Below are positions 1 through 5,878 of a DNA stretch of 6,518 nucleotides, one piece after another; the first letter of the stretch is position 1; every line of letters begins with the position of its first letter. The stretch lies in NCBI GenBank assembly GCA_020445005.1, contig JAGRHM010000526.1:1-6518 (forward strand), written 5' to 3'. Both the position numbers and the translations under genes were made by a program. The notes under the pieces are model-generated. The model did not search any database, was not told where the DNA came from, and saw only the letters and a program-made list of their open reading frames with translations. This stretch comes from Candidatus Competibacteraceae bacterium. Its GTDB lineage: Bacteria; Pseudomonadota; Gammaproteobacteria; Competibacterales; Competibacteraceae.

Positions 1-1014
1 GGTCAAATAATCATTATCTAAAGTGGGCGCCCCCTGAAGGGCGGTTAAGGCCGCGGCGGTTTCCTCCTGTTGAAGCGCCGGCGCACCCAGCACTCGCCGC
101 AAGGACAGTCCATAGGCGGGCAGCGCCACTGCATATAAACGGAATTGTCGCAACCAGTGCTGATAATTCTCACTCAACTGGCCTGCGGCAACCGTCTGGC
201 CAGGGCCAAAACGCGCCCAGTCATCAAAGGTATAAAACGGCGTCCAGGCCACATCATTCATCAATAGATAGCGGTTGCCGCCGTCCGCCAGCGTGACCTG
301 ATGAGGGCCGGGCCGCTCGAACAGGGCCGGCTCCAGCAACTGCCACAATTCCCGTAAGTCGTTATTTTCCAATTGAGTACGCAGCCAGGCGCACAAATCG
401 CCCAAGGTCGCGTAGAACAGATTGACGATCGGGACGCCAAACGCGCTTTGTATAGTTGCCTGGGTGGCTGAGGAGGCTTGGCCATTCCGGGTCAGACTCT
501 CTTCCATATCGACGAACAAGCGATCCATAACCTCGCTAGTTCCTACCAAACAGAAGGGCAACAACGCCAAGGGTCCGAAACTCGATTGAGGCTGAGGATT
601 GAGGGCATCAATCGAAAAACGGTCGCCGCTCGCGCCCAGCGCCAGGTGGGGCGGCAGCGCTCCGGCGGGGCGGGGGGCGCGGCGCATTAAATCAGCCAGG
701 GCGCTTAACAGCGGAAACCCAGGACGAAAAACATCAGTCTGGTCATAAAGCGCCCCGGCCAGCACCAGGCCGGCCGGGGCAATCCCCTCCTCCAACAAAC
801 GATTCAGGTCGTCAGTAACCTGACTGGCCAGATCGTTAGCGGCCTCGGAAGCCAATAAGGGCGGCGCCTTGCCGATAAAAAGGGGTGACTGGCTGTCCAG
901 TTCGATGCAGAGCAAGCCGGAACAGAAATCCAGATTATGCGCGCTGGTCTGATTATCCAAGAGATTGACCTCACAGTAAGCGATAAAAAGCTCATGGTCT
1001 CGCATGGCCGTCAT
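1..1014 (-). CDS. Unrecognised protein, C-terminus cut by window edge
   Basis: A reading frame stays open for 338 codons from an ATG at 1014 to the left edge, with no stop in the window. I do not recognise the family. The product looks soluble: no signal peptide and no clear membrane segment. It begins MTAMRDHELFIAYCEVN, has a leucine- and alanine-rich segment near residues 53-110, a small Gly/Pro/Phe-rich stretch around 128-158 (ALGASGDRFSIDALNP), and an aromatic-rich part at 250-303 with many Trp, Tyr and Phe. It lies 92 nt downstream of the DUF2934 gene on the same strand, so the two may be co-transcribed. The start is uncertain. Neither ATG 1014 nor ATG 1005 has a good ribosome binding site. 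The frame is open back to a TGA at 1111-1113, and a GTG at 1083, preceded by AGGA about 12 nt away, would add 23 residues. The long open frame and protein-like composition make coding likely; function is unknown. Confidence 0.75.
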   Translation of the reverse strand, partial: MTAMRDHELFIAYCEVNLLDNQTSAHNLDFCSGLLCIELDSQSPLFIGKAPPLLASEAANDLASQVTDDLNRLLEEGIAPAGLVLAGALYDQTDVFRPGFPLLSALADLMRRAPRPAGALPPHLALGASGDRFSIDALNPQPQSSFGPLALLPFCLVGTSEVMDRLFVDMEESLTRNGQASSATQATIQSAFGVPIVNLFYATLGDLCAWLRTQLENNDLRELWQLLEPALFERPGPHQVTLADGGNRYLLMNDVAWTPFYTFDDWARFGPGQTVAAGQLSENYQHWLRQFRLYAVALPAYGLSLRRVLGAPALQQEETAAALTALQGAPTLDNDYLT

Positions 1015-1106
1015 TGAGCAATGGGAAGAGGCGTCGATTGCAACGGATGCGCCTTCTCCTTCAACGCCGCAGACGTGGTTCACAAACTGACGGCTTCCTG
1101 CGAATT

Positions 1107-1394
1107 TTATTCAATTTCTTTCACAGCGACTTCTTCGGTTGCATTGGATTCAGCGGATGCGGGCGCAAGTAGAGGATGCAGTCGTTGCTTACCCGCCAGA
1201 AACACCAGGGCGCCGCGCGGCGGCAGCGGCTGAGATAATAATTTATCGATCTCACGCTCCGCCTCCAACCAGTCTTGGACAGGGCAACCTCCCTGAAAGC
1301 CTCGGTTTTCGGCACGGAAGTAAGCAGCCTCTGCGATCAGTTGATGTCGTTCCTCGGGAGGAACGATCCGGTAGATTCGCTTGGGTTTTGACAC
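1107..1394 (-). CDS. DUF2934 domain protein
   Basis: This small protein of 95 residues carries a DUF2934-like domain at about residues 13-52: a helix with HQLIAEAAYFRAENRGF, then the hallmark DWLEAEREID. Members of this family are short bacterial proteins of unknown function, often found as stand-alone domains. The C-terminal 40 residues are Pro/Leu-rich, then acidic (AESNATEEVAVKEIE), and look unstructured. The GTG at 1392-1394 is chosen as start because a GGAG lies 9 nt upstream (1404-1407 on the plus strand as ctcc). The frame extends further to a TTG at 1427, but that has no such support. The gene is the first of the minus-strand pair leading into the unrecognised gene at the left edge, and it faces away from the metalloprotease gene across an AT-rich gap. 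The domain call rests on motif recall, not a profile search. Confidence 0.8.
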   Translation of the reverse strand: MSKPKRIYRIVPPEERHQLIAEAAYFRAENRGFQGGCPVQDWLEAEREIDKLLSQPLPPRGALVFLAGKQRLHPLLAPASAESNATEEVAVKEIE

Positions 1395-1403
1395 GGCGCA
1401 TGA

Positions 1404-1407
1404 CTCC
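1404..1407 (-). promoter_or_regulatory. Ribosome binding site deciding the DUF2934 start
   Basis: GGAG on the minus strand lies 9 nt before GTG 1394. It selects this GTG over the in-frame TTG at 1427, which lies upstream of it. Confidence 0.55.
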
Positions 1408-1544
1408 AAAGGTCGCGAAGGAAACAACGCTCATGCTACCAGATCAAAAATTGACTGGAACAGGGAAATTTCACCCACTAATGCGGGTCTATGAAAATTA
1501 ACAACATCAGTTAAAAATAAATATTAAAATCATGGTCAAAGTCA

Positions 1545-1557
1545 ATGGGTAACCCAT
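1545..1557. repeat. Short palindrome before the metalloprotease gene
   Basis: ATGGGT and ACCCAT form a perfect 6-bp inverted repeat around a single central A, ending 5 nt before the GGAG ribosome binding site. It could be an operator or a weak hairpin over the leader. A competing pairing (CATGG at 1531 with CCATG ending at 1558) is also possible. A palindrome of this size can arise by chance. Confidence 0.25.
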
Positions 1558-1574
1558 GAGTTGGAGCAACGGCA

Positions 1575-2243
1575 ATGATCGGCAACATCAATACCAGCGA
1601 TTATTCCTACATGCCTTTGGCGCGTGGCGGCGGCGACGCAACTCCTGAGTCGCAAGCTAATCAACCCAAATCCCGTGAACAAGGTTTCCCGTTCTCCAGC
1701 GATACACGCCGCAACCCTGCTGCCGAAAGCCGCGACGTTCAAGAAGACAAGGGCGCTGCCTCTAATAAAGCTAAAACGCAGCAATTGAGCGATGCTGAGC
1801 TGGCGGTGGTGCGCGAGTTGAAGCAGCGCGATCGGCAAGTACGCCAGCATGAGATGGCGCATATAGCAGCCAGTGGCGGTTTGGCTCAGGGAGGACCCAG
1901 TTACGCCTATCAACGCGGTCCGGACGGACAGAATTACGCGATTGGCGGGCAAGTCCATCTGGATATTTCACCGGGCAAGACACCCGAGGAGACTCTGCAA
2001 AAAGCGCAAACGATTCAAGCCGCCGCGGTGGCACCGGCGGAACCTTCCGGCCAGGATCGCGCCATCGCCGCCAAAGCCAGCCAAATGGCCATGCAAGCGC
2101 GCCTGGAGCTGAATCAGCAGGAAGGTGCGGAAAAAAATGGTCTATCCCAGCGCGATGAGGATTCACCAGCCCGCCGACTGGCGCAACGATTCCTGTCCGC
2201 GGTAACGCCTCAACCAGAACCCTTCATTCAATTGGCGGCTTGA
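1575..2243 (+). CDS. SprA-related putative zinc metalloprotease
   Basis: The product of 222 residues matches the SprA-related / CJM1_0395-type family of putative metalloproteases. The N-terminal 70 residues are polar and look disordered. A charged helix (LSDAELAVVRELKQRD) leads into the HExxH-type motif QHEMAHIAA, with H92, E93 and H96 as likely zinc ligands and catalytic base. This is followed by the family's GGPSYAYQRGPDGQNYAIGG block (residues 106-125) and an APAEPSGQDRAIAAKA segment at 153-168. As I recall the family, the next residue after the GG is usually Glu (GGEV); here it is Gln126. The C-terminus is again low-complexity. There is no signal peptide, so it is probably cytoplasmic or exported by other means. 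The start ATG has GGAG 8 nt upstream. The stop lies 4 nt before the SDR gene, which suggests one transcript. The substrate is unknown. Confidence 0.85.
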   Translation: MIGNINTSDYSYMPLARGGGDATPESQANQPKSREQGFPFSSDTRRNPAAESRDVQEDKGAASNKAKTQQLSDAELAVVRELKQRDRQVRQHEMAHIAASGGLAQGGPSYAYQRGPDGQNYAIGGQVHLDISPGKTPEETLQKAQTIQAAAVAPAEPSGQDRAIAAKASQMAMQARLELNQQEGAEKNGLSQRDEDSPARRLAQRFLSAVTPQPEPFIQLAA

Positions 2244-2247
2244 GTCC

Positions 2248-2988
2248 ATGCAAACCCTGACTGGAAAAACGGCTATTATCACCGGCGCGTCACGAGGTAT
2301 CGGCGCCAGTATCGCCAAAGCGTTAGCCGCAGCGGGTGCAAGCGTGGTAGTGAACTATGCGCAAAACAAGACCTCTGCTCAACAGGTTATCTCCACTATT
2401 CAGTCGGAGGGCGGTGAAGCGATTGCCTGTCAGGCGGATGTCAGCCAGGCGGGAGAAGTGAAGGCGCTTTTCGACACGGCCATTCAGCACTTCGGCGCTG
2501 TGCATATCCTGGTCAACAACGCCGCTATCATGATTAATCAGGCCCTGGCGGACACTTGTGACGAGGACTTTGACCGGACTCTCGCAGTTAACGTCCGTAG
2601 CGTATTTAATACCTTACGTGAGAGCGCACAACGATTGGCTGATAATGGACGAATCATCAATCTGTCGACCACCGTAACCCGACTCCTGCTACCGAACTAC
2701 GGTGCTTATGCCGCATCCAAAGGGGCTGTGGAGCAATTGACCCGGGTATTCGCCAAGGAGATAGGAATCCGGGGAATCACAGTAAACGTAGTCTCGCCGG
2801 GACCGACACATACAGAGCTATTTACTCGTGACAAGAGCGAGGAAACCATCCAGCGCATGGCGGCAATGTCCGCGTTTGGCCGTATTGCTAAACCTGAGGA
2901 TATTGCCCGGGTCGTTGTATTCCTTGCCAGCGACGAAGCCGCTTGGATCACCGGGCAAAACATTGGCGCAAATGGCGGTTTTGCATGA
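2248..2988 (+). CDS. Short-chain dehydrogenase/reductase (SDR), FabG-like
   Basis: A full-length classical SDR of 246 residues, the usual size. The Rossmann cofactor motif is TGASRGIG (residues 12-19), D64 is the usual adenine-contacting Asp, NNA is at 90-92, and a structural Asn is at N115. The active-site pair is Y154 and K158 in YAASK. The C-terminal block (PGPTHTELF at 184-192 and the ITGQNIGANGG end) is typical. These enzymes use NAD(P)H for carbonyl/alcohol redox on many substrates; the substrate here cannot be told. At 13 residues before Y154, where the catalytic Ser normally sits, the residue is T141, with S140 beside it. The gene starts 4 nt after the metalloprotease stop and has only a weak ribosome binding site, so translational coupling is likely. 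It converges with the molbindin gene, leaving 56 nt between stops. Annotation as 3-oxoacyl-ACP reductase would be an over-call. Confidence 0.93.
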   Translation: MQTLTGKTAIITGASRGIGASIAKALAAAGASVVVNYAQNKTSAQQVISTIQSEGGEAIACQADVSQAGEVKALFDTAIQHFGAVHILVNNAAIMINQALADTCDEDFDRTLAVNVRSVFNTLRESAQRLADNGRIINLSTTVTRLLLPNYGAYAASKGAVEQLTRVFAKEIGIRGITVNVVSPGPTHTELFTRDKSEETIQRMAAMSAFGRIAKPEDIARVVVFLASDEAAWITGQNIGANGGFA

Positions 2989-3001
2989 GCGCCCATTCCG
3001 G

Positions 3002-3023
3002 GACAAGGCCCAGACAAGGCCCA
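3002..3023. repeat. Tandem 11-bp duplication between convergent genes
   Basis: GACAAGGCCCA occurs twice, back to back, in the 56-nt gap between the SDR and molbindin stops. No convincing stem followed by a T run is present in this gap, so no terminator is called for either gene. It is most simply a slippage duplication. Confidence 0.6.
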
Positions 3024-3044
3024 ATAAGCAAACTGCCCCCCCGT

Positions 3045-3473
3045 TTACAGCGTCACCCCTAAAATGACGCTTGTAGACTTGAATACGGCGATGGCCTCGG
3101 CACCTTCGCTGAGTTCCAAGGCGTCCATGCTCTCGTTCGTAATAATAGCAGTCATTGTCTCGCCACCCGCTAGTTGAATGGCGACCTCGCTATTCACTGT
3201 TCCCTTTTGACACTTTACTACTATGCCCCGCAACTGATTACGCGCGCTCAGTCGCAGAGGAGTATCCGCGGTCATGACCATCACCGATGACGCCTTGACC
3301 AAAGCATAGGCGTCTACTCCATCCCGTATCCCCAGGTCTTCCAGACTCTTGCTGGTGATCAAGGCGGTTATGCGATCCCCACCGCCGATATCAATGCTGA
3401 CATCGGCATTGACTTGGCCAATATGCAGAACCGTTGCCCGGCCCTTGAACTGATTCCTGGCGCTGATTTTCAT
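3045..3473 (-). CDS. Tandem Mop/TOBE molybdate-binding protein (molbindin)
   Basis: The protein of 142 residues consists of two Mop (TOBE-type) domains and little else. Domain 1 is at about 3-68, beginning SARNQFKGRATVLHIGQVN; domain 2 is at about 74-140, beginning SARNQLRGIVVKCQKGTVN. Both keep the SARN..G start, the N-x-(E/D)-V strand, the (T/M)ITALIT-like centre and the G..A.A..K.(S/T)SV end. Molbindins of this build form small cytoplasmic oligomers that hold molybdate and are thought to buffer it for cofactor synthesis. The position just after a nif cofactor-assembly cluster fits a role in molybdenum supply to nitrogenase, which is inference. ATG 3473 is chosen because GGAG lies 7 nt upstream and the Mop domain begins at once; an upstream ATG at 3503 lacks this support. 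The gene is separated from fdxB by 121 nt holding a strong inverted repeat. It lacks the ATPase or DNA-binding parts that would make it ModC or ModE. Confidence 0.93.
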   Translation of the reverse strand: MKISARNQFKGRATVLHIGQVNADVSIDIGGGDRITALITSKSLEDLGIRDGVDAYALVKASSVMVMTADTPLRLSARNQLRGIVVKCQKGTVNSEVAIQLAGGETMTAIITNESMDALELSEGAEAIAVFKSTSVILGVTL

Positions 3474-3480
3474 CGTCGAT

Positions 3481-3484
3481 CTCC
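3481..3484 (-). promoter_or_regulatory. Ribosome binding site deciding the molbindin start
   Basis: GGAG on the minus strand lies 7 nt before ATG 3473, selecting it over the upstream ATG at 3503. The same GGAG-7-nt arrangement precedes nifN and nifX. Confidence 0.75.
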
Positions 3485-3524
3485 GTGCAAAATTACTATT
3501 CATTGCCAGCAGGTCCGCCGACTA

Positions 3525-3563
3525 ACGGCTCATCGTCCGGTTCAAGCCCGGACGATGAGCCGT
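3525..3563. repeat. Perfect 16-bp inverted repeat, strong hairpin
   Basis: Arms of 16 nt (3525-3540 and 3548-3563; left arm ACGGCTCATCGTCCGG) are exact reverse complements around a 7-nt loop, with 11 of 16 pairs G-C. The hairpin lies 31 nt after the fdxB stop and 51 nt before the molbindin start, on the strand both genes share. On the minus strand it is not followed by a T run, so it is not a textbook intrinsic terminator. It may instead protect the 3' end of the nif transcript, act as a partial terminator or processing site, or be a copy of a genome-wide palindromic repeat. The structure is certain from the sequence; the role is open. Confidence 0.85.
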
Positions 3564-3594
3564 CTAAGGGAATCGACATCTGAATGGCGACACT

Positions 3595-3912
3595 TTATGC
3601 GGCCAGCGGCAAGGCGGAATGAGTAAAGCAGGCTTTCGGACAGACCCGCGAACACGCCTCGCAACCGATGCAATCCATAGCGTTCGATAGCGTCATAAAG
3701 GAATTATCGCTATCGTCATCGTCATCATCGTCATCATCATCCAGATCCACATCATCAATCGCCCGCTGTACGATGGTCAGCACATCACGCGGGCAAACCT
3801 TATAGCAGCGCCCACAACCAATACACTTCGTTTCGTCCAGTTCAGTAACGAATTGAGGAATCCAGGACGTACCGCCCCGGGTGACGCCGGTAATATTGGG
3901 TTCCGCACCCAT
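3595..3912 (-). CDS. fdxB: Nif-specific ferredoxin III, 2[4Fe-4S]
   Basis: The product of 105 residues is a bacterial-type ferredoxin with two cluster motifs: CIGCGRCYKVCP (C30, C33, C36, C40) and CIGCEACSRVCP (C81, C84, C87, C91), with an extra C95. In ferredoxins of this fold the fourth Cys of each motif usually ligates the other cluster. The N-terminus (GGTSWIPQFVTELDETKC) and the FMTLSNAMDCIGCEAC block match the nif-specific ferredoxin III family, a cytoplasmic electron carrier linked to FeMo-cofactor assembly or nitrogenase. The 40-residue spacer between the motifs is strongly acidic and contains ten Asp in a row (58-67). The start ATG at 3912 has a GAGG about 9 nt upstream. It follows nifX after 81 nt and is the last recognisable nif gene in the window. 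Identity is secure; the exact electron partner is not. Confidence 0.95.
   Translation of the reverse strand: MGAEPNITGVTRGGTSWIPQFVTELDETKCIGCGRCYKVCPRDVLTIVQRAIDDVDLDDDDDDDDDDSDNSFMTLSNAMDCIGCEACSRVCPKACFTHSALPLAA
3712..3741 (-). repeat. GAY trinucleotide run encoding ten Asp in FdxB
   Basis: Ten consecutive Asp codons (seven GAT, three GAC) form a degenerate trinucleotide tract, extended on both sides by further Asp codons (positions 53, 54, 56 and 69). Such tracts can change length by replication slippage, in steps of three that keep the frame. Confidence 0.9.
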
Positions 3913-3939
3913 AATTTTCTACCTCGCTTGCATGAATGA

Positions 3940-3969
3940 GCCCGGCGCGAACGTACAGCCGGACCGGGC
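3940..3969. repeat. Weak inverted repeat in the nifX-fdxB gap
   Basis: GCCCGG (3940-3945) and CCGGGC (3964-3969) are complementary around an 18-nt loop. A second 5-bp pairing (CCGGC with GCCGG) is possible within it. It lies about 28 nt before the fdxB start on the minus strand. It might modulate read-through from nifX to fdxB, but the stem is short and there is no T run. Confidence 0.3.
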
Positions 3970-3993
3970 AATGAAAAGAATCGTTAATCGCTT

Positions 3994-4488
3994 TTAGTCC
4001 CGCCAGCCCTCGGCTTCCATCGCTGCGAAACGCGCTTCGGCCAGATCGCCCGTCCTGTGTTGACGAGTCATGGCGCGGCTGAGCCAGGCTGGCACATCGC
4101 CTTTCAGCGCGGCTTGCAGCTCGGCAACCAGGGATGTGATCGACTTGCCGGATTCGACCCGGAGTGGTTGAACGCCCAAGGTCAACAATTGCTGGATCGC
4201 GGAACCGCCGATCGCTTCGCAATAGATCACCGCGCAACCCTTGAGCAAGGTCAGTTTGGCGGTCAGCTTATCCTCATGACCATCGCGATCAAGTTCTCCA
4301 AACTGGGCGAATTCCGTCATCGTGGCCTGGTCAGGTGTCACTTCGTAAATCAGAATTCCGCTGGCCGCACCAAAGTGCTGGTTGACGCATTGGCGGTTAC
4401 TGGTCGCGAAGGCGGCTTTGATCATGGGCGTCATACGCTGCACCTCAGTGCCGCCAGCCAGAATCCGCAGATGGCGGAGTAGCGCCAT
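3994..4488 (-). CDS. nifX: NifX, FeMo-cofactor precursor carrier
   Basis: A protein of 164 residues of the dinitrogenase iron-molybdenum-cofactor-binding family (NifX/NifY/NafY type). NifX binds the NifB product and later precursors and passes them between NifB, NifEN and the rest of the pathway in the cytoplasm. The domain runs from about residue 22 to 130: MIKAAFATSNRQCVNQHFG, then HEDKLTAKLTLLKGCAVIYC (71-90), IGGSAIQQLLTLGVQPLRV, and GKSI at 114-117. The GDVPAWLSRAM segment (130-140) and a charged tail follow. The 20-residue N-terminal extension is usual for gammaproteobacterial NifX. The start ATG 4488 is chosen for GGGAG 7 nt upstream; the frame is open upstream to 4650, but that part overlaps nifN and has no NifX likeness. 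The first 44 nt overlap the end of nifN in another frame, suggesting coupled translation. Confidence 0.95.
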   Translation of the reverse strand: MALLRHLRILAGGTEVQRMTPMIKAAFATSNRQCVNQHFGAASGILIYEVTPDQATMTEFAQFGELDRDGHEDKLTAKLTLLKGCAVIYCEAIGGSAIQQLLTLGVQPLRVESGKSITSLVAELQAALKGDVPAWLSRAMTRQHRTGDLAEARFAAMEAEGWRD

Positions 4489-5878
4489 GGCTGATCTCCC
4501 ATCGTTCATCGGTCTTGAGTGAATACATCGAGTGATAAGGCGCCACGGCATGTTCAGCATGGGCCAACAGCGCGTTGGCCAGATCAAACAACGCCTGTCG
4601 AGCGCCTCGATAGCCGATCCAGGCCCGCTGATAACCGCCAAACTGATCATGGAGCGGATAACCCGCGCGCAATAACGGCAATCCCAACCGCTGGGCTATT
4701 TCAGCGATGTGCGAACTGCCAATCAATAATTCGGCTTCATGGTCACAGGCAAGGCGCTCCAAATCCTCCAGATCGCCAATATGGACTTGCGCCAGGGGTA
4801 GCTGAGAGAGCGTTGGCGTTGTCGCCGGCGCAACCGCTGCTACCACCTCACTGCCCATATCCGCCAGCAACTGGCTAAAACCGTGGAGCAAATCAGGCTC
4901 GGCGGCGATGGCAACCCGGGCTCGACCCAGCAGAAAATGGGTATCCAGCATGGCGTCCTGTAATTGAGCGCGTTGCCGAGCCAGCGTCGCTGGCACGGAT
5001 TGACCGGTGATTCCCGCCAGAGTCATGATCAAGCGGTCGGTCGCCTCCAACCCAAACAGGTGCGGAAAGCGATGCACCGGTACGCCGGTACGCTCATGCA
5101 ACAAATCGGCGGCAGGATAGAGAGAAGTCCCGATTACCAAGGTTGCAGCGGCGTCACCCAAGGTAGAAAACGCGGCCAGCGGTGTGCCGCCGGTGGTCAG
5201 CGGATGGTAATCTTCCACATCGAGATGACCATCCAGAGAGTCAGCGAGGTCGGGAATCAGCACCGGATATAAATCAAAGCGCTCAATGACATCGCGCAAA
5301 ATGTCCAAATCGCCTGGCGTCAGCGCAGCACTGCACAACACATTAACCTGACGTGGATGATAATCGGAACCGCGCCGCCTGGACCGTTTTACTGCTTCCA
5401 TGGGCGTCCACTCAGCGATCATCGCCTTGACCGTCGTGGCAAAGCCGCTCTCCAGGCAACCGCTGAAATCCGGCGTGTTGACGGGAACAATCCGAATGGA
5501 CTGGAATTCCGGATAACGCTCACGGAACGTTTTAAGAACCCGATGAATGTCGGTTCCCTGCGCTTCGGTCAGTCCGGTAGTCAACAAACCCACCGCCGCC
5601 GGGCGATGCTTTTCACAGACGGTGCGCAATCCATCCAGCAGGCTGTCGTCGGCGCCCATGATGCTGCTGATCGGATCGAGGGCGCTGGTTTGCAGCGGAA
5701 TCGGCTCACGGAAATGACGCACCAGGAATACTTTGGCGAAGGCCGTGCATCCCTGCGCGCCATGCAGCAAGGGAATGGCCCGATTCAGGCCCAGAATCGC
5801 CAGACTGGCGCCCAGCGGTTGGCTGGTTTTGAGCGGACTGACGGACAAGGGTTTGCTGCGACGGATGATTTCAGCCAT
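4445..5878 (-). CDS. nifN: NifN, FeMo-cofactor scaffold beta subunit
   Basis: A complete protein of 477 residues, usual for NifN. With NifE it forms the alpha2-beta2 NifEN complex, on which the NifB-derived Fe-S core gains molybdenum and homocitrate before transfer to apo-dinitrogenase. It is a paralogue of NifK. Visible landmarks are [13 protein letters not shown] (39-51), where C44 matches the NifN cysteine known to help ligate the [4Fe-4S] cluster at the NifE/NifN interface, then the [14 protein letters not shown] segment (98-111) and [14 protein letters not shown] (133-146). The rest follows the nitrogenase component-1 fold. The start at 5878 has GGAG 7 nt upstream and overlaps the nifE stop by 8 nt (ATGGCTGA); the end overlaps nifX by 44 nt. 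This tight packing implies one transcript and coupled translation. Nothing looks broken in the frame. Confidence 0.97.
   Translation of the reverse strand: MAEIIRRSKPLSVSPLKTSQPLGASLAILGLNRAIPLLHGAQGCTAFAKVFLVRHFREPIPLQTSALDPISSIMGADDSLLDGLRTVCEKHRPAAVGLLTTGLTEAQGTDIHRVLKTFRERYPEFQSIRIVPVNTPDFSGCLESGFATTVKAMIAEWTPMEAVKRSRRRGSDYHPRQVNVLCSAALTPGDLDILRDVIERFDLYPVLIPDLADSLDGHLDVEDYHPLTTGGTPLAAFSTLGDAAATLVIGTSLYPAADLLHERTGVPVHRFPHLFGLEATDRLIMTLAGITGQSVPATLARQRAQLQDAMLDTHFLLGRARVAIAAEPDLLHGFSQLLADMGSEVVAAVAPATTPTLSQLPLAQVHIGDLEDLERLACDHEAELLIGSSHIAEIAQRLGLPLLRAGYPLHDQFGGYQRAWIGYRGARQALFDLANALLAHAEHAVAPYHSMYSLKTDERWEISHGATPPSADSGWRH
4496..4500 (-). promoter_or_regulatory. Ribosome binding site deciding the nifX start
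   Basis: GGGAG on the minus strand lies 7 nt before ATG 4488 and inside the coding sequence of nifN. It excludes the longer frame opening at 4650. Confidence 0.8.

Larger units (their letters stand above)
1395..1574. promoter_or_regulatory. Divergent intergenic region, likely two promoters
   Basis: This 180-nt stretch separates the minus-strand DUF2934 gene from the plus-strand metalloprotease gene, so both promoters should lie in it. The part at about 1490-1535 is markedly AT-rich (runs of ttaaaaataaatattaaaat) compared with the GC-rich surroundings. A TTGACT resembling a -35 element occurs at 1451-1456 on the plus strand, but no good -10 box lies at 16-18 nt from it, so I do not assign a specific promoter. 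No sigma-54 (-24/-12) element of the nif type was seen. The promoter role is inferred from layout and base composition. Confidence 0.4.

Noticed and set aside
1139..1501. Plus-strand open frame of 120 codons
   Set aside because: It is opposite the DUF2934 gene and runs into the AT-rich intergenic region, with no family likeness.
1542..1958. Minus-strand open frame of 138 codons
   Set aside because: It is antisense to the metalloprotease gene, which has a ribosome binding site and a recognisable motif set.
2989..3044. Bidirectional terminator between the convergent SDR and molbindin genes
   Set aside because: Only a GGG/CCC pairing and an 11-bp tandem repeat are visible; no stable stem with a T run on either strand.
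3045..3503. Longer molbindin starting at 3503
   Set aside because: Ten extra residues lie outside the Mop domain and the good ribosome binding site precedes ATG 3473.
3913..3993. NifA/sigma-54 promoter before fdxB
   Set aside because: No TGGCAC-N5-TTGC-like element was found in the gap on the minus strand; read-through from nifX is the simpler view.
4057..4482. Plus-strand open frame of 141 codons
   Set aside because: It is antisense to nifX, which has clear family motifs.
3994..4650. Longer nifX starting at 4650
   Set aside because: The extra residues lie in nifN and have no NifX character; the GGGAG before ATG 4488 marks the true start.
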